Translations under genes and position numbers: made by a program
Part shown: positions 42,827 through 51,582 of the stretch, in pieces
Position numbering within the stretch: the stretch's first letter is position 1
Layout: the number at the start of each line of letters is the position of its first letter
From: Mesostigma viride
Lineage: Eukaryota; Streptophyta; Mesostigmatophyceae; Mesostigmatales; Mesostigmataceae
DNA: 64,000 bases
Reading direction: 5' to 3'
NCBI GenBank assembly: GCA_009746045.1
Contig: RPFO01000648.1
Location: forward strand, 124,001-188,000
Notes under the pieces: generated by a model
What the model saw: only the letters and a program-made list of their open reading frames with translations
Database searches by the model: none
What the model was told of the DNA's origin: nothing

Positions 42827-44128
42827 GTGCAGGCTGGGGGTGAGGTGGGGGATCCAGGGACTGCAGGGGGGATGAGGGAGGGGGGTGGGCCTGATCAACC
42901 TACTCGCTCCCTTTCGCCGGAAGCTGGGTTGCCACCTTCCAAGGGCGGTCCCGCTAGCGTGGGGTCGGGCGGTTCGGGGGTCGCCCCAGCCGTTGACGAC
43001 CAGGAGAAGCAGCGCGCCGCAGTACTAGCCCACCTAGTGGAGCGCCTGCAGGAAGCTCGACGCGCTGCCATGGTGGGCGAGCAGCGGCAGTTGGATGGCA
43101 AGATCTTGCAGGTCGGCAAGGAGCGGGTGGCCGAAGGTGGGGTGGTACCACGGGCCGGTGATGCTGGTGTGCCAGCCGAAGGCGGGGTTGCACGGGCCGG
43201 CGATGCTGGGGCATTGACCGCAGGTGCGCGGCAACAGGCTGGTGGCGTTGGCGGGTTGGCCGATGCGGGGCCTGCATTGCCGAGCCAGGGCGACAGCCCC
43301 ATGGATGACAGCGAGGCTGTTGGGAAGAGAGGTGAGACAGGTGAGCTGGTGGCTTCGGTCTCTAAGCTTGCCGACTGGTATTCGGATGGACTGGGTAGCT
43401 GTCGGTTGGAGGTGGACACTGATGCGGTGGTATGCTTGCTGGGTGAGGGAGTAGCTAGGCATCTGCCTCGCACCGCGTCCAAGCGGAAGTATGTGGAGGA
43501 TTTTTCAGGGCTAGTGAGGATGCCGGTGCGGGGTGAGGTGATGCTGACGATCCTGGGGAAGGAGACACCATTTTGCGTGCTGGAGGGGTATGATGGACCT
43601 GCTCTTCTGGAACTTCCTTTCCTTGATCATCCGGATGTGCGGATTCAGAGCTCTTTGTTAACCCGAGTGGGTCACGGGTCGATAGAGCTAGAGTTCTACA
43701 AGTCAGTGGAGCCTCTCAGTCGCATTTGCAGCACAGTGGCTTGGCTAGCAGCGCTGTCAGATACGCAGGGTGTAGCGTGGGGCGCTGATCTTCCGCCAGC
43801 TGCTGACCTGGTTATGCCTGCACTGTTGCATCCCCATAGCATAGGAGTCACTGAGAGGGACATAGCCGCACATTCCCCGATCACATTCCTTGAGCTGGTG
43901 CTGCAAATGTCAACTCCTTGTGGATTCTCGAGCTGGTGGTGTGCATTCCGTGAGGCACTTGAGGAGTGGCAGGGCTACGGGGTGTACGAACCGCTTGATA
44001 CGGTGCCAAAGGGGGCTAGGGTGCTTCCGCTGAAGATGGTGTTGTCCCACAAGGTGAAGGCAGGGGTTGAGATCTGTTATGTCAGGCCGGTATCCCAGGA
44101 GTTTGCTGGTACTAGCCCGTTAGCTTAG
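42827..44128 (+). CDS. Pol segment with linker, retropepsin-like domain and RT start (element 2)
   Basis: A 433-codon frame. Residues 1-170 are a low-complexity linker (Gly, Ala, Glu-rich). Residues about 185-290 carry CRLEVDTDAVVCLLGEGVAR, VEDFSGLVRMPVRGEVML, TPFCVLEGYDGPALLELPFL and HPDVRIQSS. This resembles a retropepsin fold: active loop VDT-D-A with Asp in place of the Gly of DTGA, then a 'lLg-pFL' block. Residues about 385-433 begin the RT: EALEEWQGYGVYEPLDTVPK then VLPLKMVLSHKVK. The same order holds in element 1, so this is not a local shuffle. The frame stops at 44128, shortly before the next RT frame. Confidence 0.65.
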   Translation: MQAGGEVGDPGTAGGMREGGGPDQPTRSLSPEAGLPPSKGGPASVGSGGSGVAPAVDDQEKQRAAVLAHLVERLQEARRAAMVGEQRQLDGKILQVGKERVAEGGVVPRAGDAGVPAEGGVARAGDAGALTAGARQQAGGVGGLADAGPALPSQGDSPMDDSEAVGKRGETGELVASVSKLADWYSDGLGSCRLEVDTDAVVCLLGEGVARHLPRTASKRKYVEDFSGLVRMPVRGEVMLTILGKETPFCVLEGYDGPALLELPFLDHPDVRIQSSLLTRVGHGSIELEFYKSVEPLSRICSTVAWLAALSDTQGVAWGADLPPAADLVMPALLHPHSIGVTERDIAAHSPITFLELVLQMSTPCGFSSWWCAFREALEEWQGYGVYEPLDTVPKGARVLPLKMVLSHKVKAGVEICYVRPVSQEFAGTSPLA

Positions 44129-44149
44129 GAGGAGCTGTATACCCCAGGG

Positions 44150-44890
44150 ATGGCATGGGACACGTTCAGGATGGTTAGCATGATTTTTCTCAGCTTTCTG
44201 GATGAGGGCAAGGACTATGCGTGTGCGTCCATCGATGTCAAGTGTGCATTCCCTAACTCTAGCGAGGTGGTGGCGCAAGAGGTATGGGAGGGTACTCCAC
44301 CTTTAGTGGTGCAGACGCCGCCGTTCTGGAGGGAGGTGGTCACGACTGAGTTCATGGGTTTGCGCAAGGCGATAGAGGGTCTGCAGAGTGCCTCCATTGT
44401 TTGGAGGATAACCCTCGTGTGTGCGCTGGGTGAGATTGCAGAGTTCGAGGTATCCCCTTACGACCCATCGCTGTTCGTGGCGCAAACGCCGTCTGGTCCT
44501 ATGCTTGTACAACTGCACGGAGATGACCTGCGTGTCATTGCTCCGCGGTTAGCATTGCATGCGTTCTATGGTGACATTCGGCGGCGGTTCCCGGTGGGTG
44601 AGTGGCAGCTATTGGGGCCGCAGACGCCGCGTGTGTTTTGCGGGGTGGTGCAGACCATGCGGGTGGTGACGGGTAAGCACCGGATGCACCTGGCATTCCT
44701 GACAAGTGTAGGGAGGCTCATGCGCAATGTGGAGGAGTTGTGCGCCAAAGGTTTGTGGAGCCGGTTGCGTGGTGAGCTCGGCTGGATGGCAGCTGTGTGT
44801 GGGCCTGACCTGCTAGTGCTGAGCAGGACTGTGGATGAGACCTGTGTTGGCTCAGATTTACCCGTCTATTGTCAAGCAGTATGTTGCTGA
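44150..44890 (+). CDS. Copia reverse transcriptase, H-G-D-D type (element 2)
   Basis: The frame has CASIDVKCAFPNSSEVVAQE (motif A with catalytic Asp; Copia consensus 'mDVktAFLnG'), GLRKAIEGLQSASIVWRI ('L-kslYGLkQapr-W'), SPYDPSLFVAQ ('D-clF') and MLVQLHGDDLRVIA. The catalytic Asp pair is encoded at 44522-44527 and preceded by His-Gly, where Copia has Tyr-Val. FPVGEWQLLGPQTPRVFCGV follows, like the 'f-mkdlG----flGi' region. RNase H continues in another frame from about 44900. Confidence 0.8.
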   Translation: MAWDTFRMVSMIFLSFLDEGKDYACASIDVKCAFPNSSEVVAQEVWEGTPPLVVQTPPFWREVVTTEFMGLRKAIEGLQSASIVWRITLVCALGEIAEFEVSPYDPSLFVAQTPSGPMLVQLHGDDLRVIAPRLALHAFYGDIRRRFPVGEWQLLGPQTPRVFCGVVQTMRVVTGKHRMHLAFLTSVGRLMRNVEELCAKGLWSRLRGELGWMAAVCGPDLLVLSRTVDETCVGSDLPVYCQAVCC

Positions 44891-45455
44891 GAGCCAGGGC
44901 GTTGTGCTGTCTGGCTTGTCTCTTTCTCAGCCAATTGTGTTGCACTGCTTCGCTGACACGTCGGGTGAGGGCAGGGAGCTCACGAGGGTGAGGGCTCGCA
45001 TGGGTGGCTTGTTTGTGCTCTCCAATCCCAAGGGCAATGGTTCGCTCTGTGGGTGGTACTCAACTTTGTGTCGCAGGGTGGCAGCTGGGTCGAATACCAA
45101 TGAGTGCCGCGGGGTGTGTGAGTGCATCAAGGCGTCCATGTATCTAGAGCAGTTTCTGCGCTGGATGGGCAGGTTGTTGGATGCTTGTTTGGTATTAACC
45201 ACGACTGTGCATACCGACAGTCAGCCGCTTGTCAGTTTCATTCTCAGCAGCCTGTCCAGGACGCGCGACTTGGATTTCCTGTTGCTCAAGGAGCTGTCGT
45301 ACGCAGTGAGCGTGCTTCATTCACCCGGGAGGCTCAACCCGGTGTACGCGGTGAACAAGCTGTTCGCTGGGGCGCGAGACCAGTATCGCATTCTGCGGAT
45401 GGTCATGGGGGGCTCTCTTGGGGATCTGCAAGGACTGCTGGATGGTTTGATGTAG
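44835..45455 (+). CDS. Copia RNase H domain (element 2)
   Basis: Blocks: IVLHCFADTSG (first Asp), GWYSTLCRRVAAGSNTNECR (the 'W-Skkq--va-SS-EaE' block), HTDSQPLVSFILSS (Asp), RTRDLDFLLLKELSYAVSVL and LNPVYAVNKL (place of 'AD-lTK'; Asp replaced by Val). The frame overlaps the RT frame by about 55 bases and ends pol. The loss of the last Asp suggests decay. Confidence 0.75.
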   Translation: MRPVLAQIYPSIVKQYVAESQGVVLSGLSLSQPIVLHCFADTSGEGRELTRVRARMGGLFVLSNPKGNGSLCGWYSTLCRRVAAGSNTNECRGVCECIKASMYLEQFLRWMGRLLDACLVLTTTVHTDSQPLVSFILSSLSRTRDLDFLLLKELSYAVSVLHSPGRLNPVYAVNKLFAGARDQYRILRMVMGGSLGDLQGLLDGLM

Positions 45456-46440
45456 ATCTGGGCAATGGACCATGTGGCATGAAAATTTTCAGGCTGGCAG
45501 GCGTTGGGACGCATTTCATGTGGGCTGGGAATGACCCCTGGATCGAGCCCATCTAAGGATGACCCAGTACGATTGGATTATTTCATCTTGGTGGAGACCC
45601 GATGGGATGGTCTTGGGTTGAGGACTTGATCGGATGTTGGGAGTGTGGTTCGTGAGGTGCGAGAATAGGTGGTTCGGGTGTGTGGTTGGAGCCGAGGGTG
45701 GTCTGTTGATCAGTCTTGTATTCTCGCTTGCTTACTTGACTTACTGACAGATGCTGTTTGTACTGCCAGGGCGTGAATGGGCGCCAAGTAAGGGGTTGGG
45801 ACTCCCCTAGTACATAGCGTCCTGTGTTGGTGCTTCCTGGTGAAGTCTCTGTTGGTTGGTCTCGAGCGGAGATTGATTGGTGGGATGTGTGACTGCTCGG
45901 GGAAAAGCGGCTGGTGTTGTCGTATAGGTTTCAGCTCACAGTCACATGAGAATAATTGATACTTGTGTGCTTGTACTTAGCCGTTTTGTTGTTCGATGCG
46001 TTGGGACTTAGCCATTTTGGGGTTCGGCTGAATTTTAGCATGCGTGAGCTACGCCCTAGACTTTGGCTGTGCAGTGGTCTGGTGCTGAGGTGCCGACTGA
46101 GATTCTGGGTACTGCCGGTGGGCGTGACAAGTGGCCGAATAATGGTGTGCGTCGATTGGTTGGTACTCGGCTGATGTGTCGTAATGGAAATGAGGTTTGG
46201 TTGGTGCCTACTAGATGCGTTCCCAGGCTCGCGCCGGTGCCTAGCGCCGTCGGCTAGCCTAGCCGCCTGACAGACGATGATGATCCAAAAGCCAGCATTG
46301 TGTTGCGGCGGTCCAACGGTTGTTGCTACCTTGCTGGAAATGGCTATGGTTGCGCTGGTTAATTAAGCCTGGGGCTTGGCTCTGAGTTTGTGATCTAATT
46401 ATCGTACATGATCATTTAATAATAATCCAATTCCAATTTC
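45456..46440. other. About 1 kb without a gene, downstream of Copia element 2
   Basis: Should hold the 3' untranslated region and any 3' LTR of the Copia element. I found no matching 5' LTR and no TG...CA ends I can support. Small frames here have no motif. Confidence 0.4.
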
Positions 46441-47880
46441 AACACCCCCCCCTGGCGCCAACCCCATTGCGCCGATGAATCTCATGACCACCGTGCGCGA
46501 AAGAGCGTGCCGCAACACCTTAAATGGCGACTCAGCCCGCGCTAGGCTATATTACCCCCCGAAGGGCCTGCTGGTTACAATGCGCCACAAGTCGGTGACC
46601 ACCACAAAAGCAAGCCCCCAAAAGGAGCCAGCATTTCGCAATGCCGGAATTATCCAAAAAGGAAAGAGATTTTACGAAACTGTAATAGACTGAGCCGTGC
46701 AGCAGGTGCTGAGACGAAAAAGGAACGACAAAGGTCTGGCGTTGCCTCGCCTCCCTGAGACGCCCTCCCCGACTCGAGTCTCGAAATAGGGAATAATTTT
46801 TAGCTTCGGAGCGCATCCCTCGCGCGGCTCCTATAGTCGCCAACTACCCGTCCTCGGCAGGGGCAACTGGACAACGGACCTGCCGCAAAAAAAAAATTAT
46901 GAAAACATGCCGTCGCTGCATGACAGGAACCTTTGTCGTGACCTTCAGAGTCCAGGTCACGTCACACGCACCATCGCAAGGTGGCAAGCCTGCGATGTGA
47001 CACTAGAGCTGTTTTAGAAGCTTATGAACAGCTCCGCCGAAGCTGGTCGAACCGCCGAAGTAGCGCCCCATCCTTCGCCCATGTCAGAAAGACCCGCAGC
47101 GGGGGAAAACGACATGGGGGTAAATTTAAATTTTCTTTCCGTTGCACAACCAACTCTACTAAGCTTGGTCGAACAACTTAGTGGTTGTGCCACCATCTGC
47201 CTCGGCTACAAGACAGATGCAACCCGCGCTAGAATGTGGCATTTTGCACAGGCGGCCGTTGCCGCCATTTTGAAACAAACAATTGCGCATCATTGCCAGC
47301 CTAGCTTGCTTAAGGCATGGTCCGCCGACACACAAGCTGACATCATCCTAAATTGAGTTACACCGGCATGCGTCACAAGCCGGCCTGAACAGACTGTGCT
47401 GAAAACGCCACTACAAACAACGTGGCCGCGCACCCCCAGGCTAGTGCGTTGACCGTACAGGTAGTCGTACAAGGTTCTCAAGACTGACAAACATAAAACT
47501 CGGCCATCGTCCCCTTGGGCGGGTCCGAGTCCACTTAACAATAGTTAATCACGACTTTCTAAAAAAACCAAATCATTCAAAGATTCGTTAGTTAAGCAAC
47601 CAGCTGACCCTACTGGTCCCCAGCTTATCTCAGCCGGTGCAACCAAATACGAATCTTTGCACGCAAGTCGTATAAAACCTACAATTAATCTTCTCGGACC
47701 GCTAATTGATAGCCACCGCCCCTAATAAACAACCGAGTCATCCAAGGAAAATTCAGGCGAGCACAAAACCCTTTGCACAAATCGAATTTGTCCGCCCATG
47801 TCGCAGACAGTCTTCCACATGCAGGCCAAGGCGTAGCGGCCCTATCTTTCCCGCATGCGTTAATTAACCTGTATTCAGAG
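46441..47880. mobile_element. Non-autonomous YR element, right half (internal + B)
   Basis: The internal part (46441-47280) starts 'ccctggcgccaaccccattg', as does 59300-59615. The B part (47281-47880) matches 35580-36165 and 58560-59164 and ends CTGTATTCAGAGAAAACC. The left A-B-A half is absent. It has no coding capacity. Confidence 0.6.
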
Positions 47881-47883
47881 AAA

Positions 47884-48095
47884 ACCAAGTCTTTTGTCCA
47901 ACTTTGACAGTAAATATCTTGCAAAGCACTTAAAATGGACTCATGATGTTATTATTGCCTATTCTGAAAGCCCTTGAAGTGTAGATGTACTCCTAGCACC
48001 TTGGTTGGGGGTATTTGGAGTTGTGGCCTACGAGTTATGATTTTTCCCATTTTCAGGGGTCTAAAAATGCCAAAAACCAATTCCTGAACTATGGG
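47884..48095 (+). mobile_element. Family A end fragment
   Basis: Contains 'aaatatcttgcaaagcac', 'gaaagcccttgaagtgtaga' and ends in AACTATGGGTGATTAA, a decayed CATGGGTTAA terminus. Its other side is cut by the YR element at 47880. Confidence 0.6.
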
Positions 48096-49189
48096 TGATT
48101 AAATGGCAATTTATGACAAATGCTAACAAGATTATTCTAGCATTTGTCACTGTACCTAGGGCTCCAAATGCCCTCAAACTTTGTATAAGGTCAGAACAGC
48201 TTAAATTCAACACGGCTGCAAAGTTACAGCATAATCTGAGTCAATTAATGTTTCTATGCAAGTGCAAGTGGTGTTGGTGGCCAGTTTTAATTGCATGGCC
48301 TGGGATCTGGAGTTAACCTGGAATACCATGTAAACTTCTGATTTTGACTCAACTACTACACCATAGTTAGACAGACACATCTCGCGGAGTGGTGGGATCC
48401 CATACCAGGTCAATCCACCCATAAACTTGTCATGGGCCATAATGAACGTAAGAAAAAGGTCATTGCAATGTGTTGTGTTCCTTGTATAATAATCAATGAG
48501 AGCATTACAGTAGTGACATGCCCTCAAGGCGCATATTCCACACCCGCCCCACACACCTACAGGCATAGTCTGTTACCATTTGACCCACCTGATTTGAGGA
48601 ATTGTAAAAGCAGGTGGAATATATTTATATCAAATTTACAAGTTGTAGATCTCAAGACCTTTCTTTTGAAACAAGAACAACTTCATAATTATGATAAGTT
48701 TTGCCAAAGTTATGGTACTTACAGCGCAGCTATTTCGCCAAAGTCCGGAAGACGATTTTTTGGAAAAATCACTATTTCCGTATCTTTGCGGCTCAGCACT
48801 TTCGGAGGGCATATTTGCCAACCTGGCATCTCTTCTCCTTGGCGTAAGTTATGCAGTGCGTCTACATATCCACTTGCCATCGTGCAAACTATAACGTGTG
48901 TCGACGTACATGAGGAAGCTTGTGATAATTGTCAGGCCTCATGGAACAAACACTTGTCCACTAGTACATAGCACCACATGTATGGCAATTAAAAAGTCTA
49001 CCACTTGTCAAACACCTGTATTTGGTGCTACTAGTTAGGCTCAGGGTACAAGTCGTCCATGTCCAAGTATAGGACTATGGCACATGAATATTGATCAGCT
49101 CACTTCAGGAGCCTGACAGCTCATCTAGCTTATCAAAACTGTAACATCAGTCGATCATCATGAAATCAATTTAACAACAAACATATCAG
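48096..49189. other. No supported gene; one inverted repeat
   Basis: TGACAAATGCTA and TAGCATTTGTCA form 12-base perfect arms at 48112-48149. A 179-codon open frame (48432-48971 plus) shows no motif and I do not call it. Downstream exons of the minus-strand ankyrin gene could lie here unseen. Confidence 0.4.
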
Positions 49190-49496
49190 GCTGGGTTACA
49201 TTGTGGGCAGGTGGGTATGATATCATGACAGATGTCGTACCAATAATGCAGTTATACAGGTAAATCATCTCAGGGCAGCACAACCATGGCGCCCCCGCCC
49301 CACCTTGCTAGGTGACCGTCATCTGCAATATTACTGTTCTGTTTCAGCCCAAAGGGGATGCCATTAGCGACATTGAGTGGGCATTTGCATGCACTGCCAG
49401 GCCATCCATGCAAACGGAGTAAGACTTTCATAACAAGCAACAGCACCAGATTCCTTAAATGCAGCTTCTTAGATGTAGCCAAGGCCAAGCACTTAC

Positions 49497-49598
49497 GTTA
49501 TCTGTGGTGTCCAGGCTCATCCGCTTGTCCTCCACCAGGTACTTGACCACCTCCAGGTGGCCTTTCCAAGCAGCGCAGTGGAGCGCATTGTCTCCATA
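49497..49598 (-). CDS. Ankyrin exon a (34 codons)
   Basis: Acceptor CAG at 49599-49601, donor GTAAGT at 49491-49496. The exon encodes YGDNALHCAAWKGHLEVVKY then LVEDKRMSLDTTDN: a complete ankyrin unit with the A-L-H-x-A-A and G-H-L-E-V-V-K-x-L core. It is phase 0 on both sides. Confidence 0.8.
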
Positions 49599-49746
49599 CT
49601 GTTTCAATCACACAAGGGAATGCAAGTTGCGCAAGCCCCATCCCCAACTCAATGCCAAGGACAATCAACAAGACCTTGGAAGCATTGGACACATTTCGTT
49701 TATCAACGCACAAATGGAGAGCTTCCCAATCAAGCCAAGCACTTAC

Positions 49747-49848
49747 GTTATCCGTGGTGTCCAGGCTCATCCGCTTGTCCTCCACCAGGTACTTGACCAC
49801 CTTCAGGTGGCCATATAAAGCAGCCCAGAGGAGCACATTGCTCCCGTC
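49747..49848 (-). CDS. Ankyrin exon b (34 codons)
   Basis: Encodes DGSNVLLWAALYGHLKVVKY then LVEDKRMSLDTTDN. Donor GTAAGT at 49741-49746, acceptor AG at 49849-49850. The intron to exon a is 148 bases. Confidence 0.8.
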
Positions 49849-49974
49849 CTGTGTCAAACGCACATTATACACGGGTCCAATGCAAGCCACAAAACGGCAA
49901 CTGAAGCCAAAGGCTAGGCAAAACCTTGGTAGCATTCAACACAAGTTTATTATTACTCGACCGCCTGGCTTCCA

Positions 49975-50090
49975 TGCAAATCAAGCCCACCCGATGACAT
50001 TATCCTCGGCATCGAGGTCCATTCCCCTTGTACTCCACCAAGTATTTGGCATGCATTTGACCCGCTCCACACATGGCTGTAGCAAGCAGT
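49975..50090 (-). pseudogene. Decayed ankyrin exon, module 1
   Basis: Remains of an ankyrin unit (AFLNN-ACYSHV, then LGGVQGEW-like frames) with indels and no good donor. The same decayed exon occurs at 51105-51220 and 57880-57990. Confidence 0.45.
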
Positions 50091-50873
50091 GTTGTTGAGG
50101 AACGCTTCATTCTGCCAGTGCTTTGTCCCCCAGAAGAAAAATCCATGCAGACACAGCGCACCATGCATCACTGGCAATGTTCACAGGCCACATCAATGCC
50201 CAGGCATGCAGCCAAAGGAGACCCGAATGCCATATCCACAAGCACATGTGATAACATTTCTCATACTACTGTAAGGATTCCCAAATCAAGTTACTAAGAA
50301 ACTTCACAATTACAGCATTACCTTGTACAATTAACTTTTTGCCTCAGACTCCCGAAATTTCACTGCGGACCAAATCAAAGCAGCTATGAATGGACCCTGG
50401 GTGTACCTGCATGCTATAGCGGGGAGCCAGGTGGGCCGTGCGGGGTTTTATGGATACTGGAAAATCTAAGCAATATACTACTAGCACCATGTCGGGAAAG
50501 CCCCACGCAAAATCCCATGTTTGCCATGTGCCACATAAGTCTGCTACGATAGCTGCCATGAACGGTTGTCTGCAGAAAGAACTTTGGCCCGGGTATATGG
50601 CGGAACAGCAAATTTGGAATGGCCCACCATATGTGCTGCACAACCACCTGCACAACCATGTCGCCCCCCGCCCCATCTTGCTACTAGGTAACCATTATCT
50701 GCAATGCCAGTGTTGTCACTGCCCTGTTTCAGCCCAAAGGGAATGCTAAGCCATATCGAGTGGTCATCCGCACTTCACTGCCAGGCCATCAAAACCAAGG
50801 GGGACCTTCATAACAAGCAGAAAGCACCCGATTGCTTGAACAGCCAGCTTCATAGCCAAGGCCAGGCACTTAC

Positions 50874-50975
50874 GTTTTTCTTGATGTCCAGGTTCATCCG
50901 CTTGTCCTCCACAAGGTACTTGACCACCTCCAGGTGGCCATTCTGAGCAGCGTTGAGGAGAGCATTCTTCCCATC
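50874..50975 (-). CDS. Ankyrin exon c (34 codons)
   Basis: Encodes DGKNALLNAAQNGHLEVVKY then LVEDKRMNLDIKKN. Donor GTAAGT at 50868-50873, acceptor AG at 50976-50977. It lies in module 2. Confidence 0.8.
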
Positions 50976-51104
50976 CTGTTTCAATCGCACAATTAAGGGA
51001 ATGCAAGCCACAAAACGGCAACTGAAGCCAAAGGCTAGGCAAAACCTTGGTAGCATTCAACACAAGTTTATTATTACTCGACCGCCTGGCTTCCATGCAA
51101 ATCA

Positions 51105-51220
51105 AGCCCACCCGATGACATTATCCTCGGCATCGAGGTCCATTCCCCTTGTACTCCACCAAGTATTTGGCATGCATTTGACCCGCTCCACACATGGCTG
51201 TAGCAAGCAGTGTTGTTGAG
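51105..51220 (-). pseudogene. Decayed ankyrin exon, module 2
   Basis: Nearly identical to 49975-50090 and broken in the same way, so the decay preceded the module duplication. Confidence 0.45.
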
Positions 51221-51582
51221 GAACGCTTCATTCTGCCAGTGCTTTGTCCCCCAGAAGAAAAATCCATGCAGTCACAGCACACCGACATTGGCAATGTTCA
51301 CAGGCCATAGTAATCAGCCAAGGCAGCCAAACAAGATCCCAATGCCAAGTTTAAAGTAACCTGCACATATGATAAAAAATCTCATGGAAGGCAGTTCCCA
51401 AATCGAATAAAATACTCTACACTTACACCAACCTTGTTCAATACTTTTTGCGTCTCTCAAAATTTCGCTGCTACCGACCGAATCAAAGCAGTTGGGAGGG
51501 ACCCGGCTTGGCGTACCTGCATGCTATGGCGGGGAGCCAGGTGGGCCGTGCGGGGTTTTATGGATACTGGAAAATCTAAGCA

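Larger units (their letters stand above)
42086..45455 (+). mobile_element. Second Copia-type element, 5'-truncated
   Basis: In order on the plus strand: part of integrase (42086-42625), a Gly/Ala-rich linker, retropepsin-like domain (about 43390-43690), RT (about 43890-44890) and RNase H (about 44900-45455). Gag and the first half of integrase are missing, and no LTRs were found. It has the same domain order and the same H-G-D-D RT box as the element at 2270-10723, but the sequences are clearly diverged, so they are members of one clade and not recent copies. Confidence 0.8.

Noticed and set aside
48432..48971. 179-codon plus-strand frame
   Set aside because: No motif, AT-rich irregular composition, no splice or promoter context.
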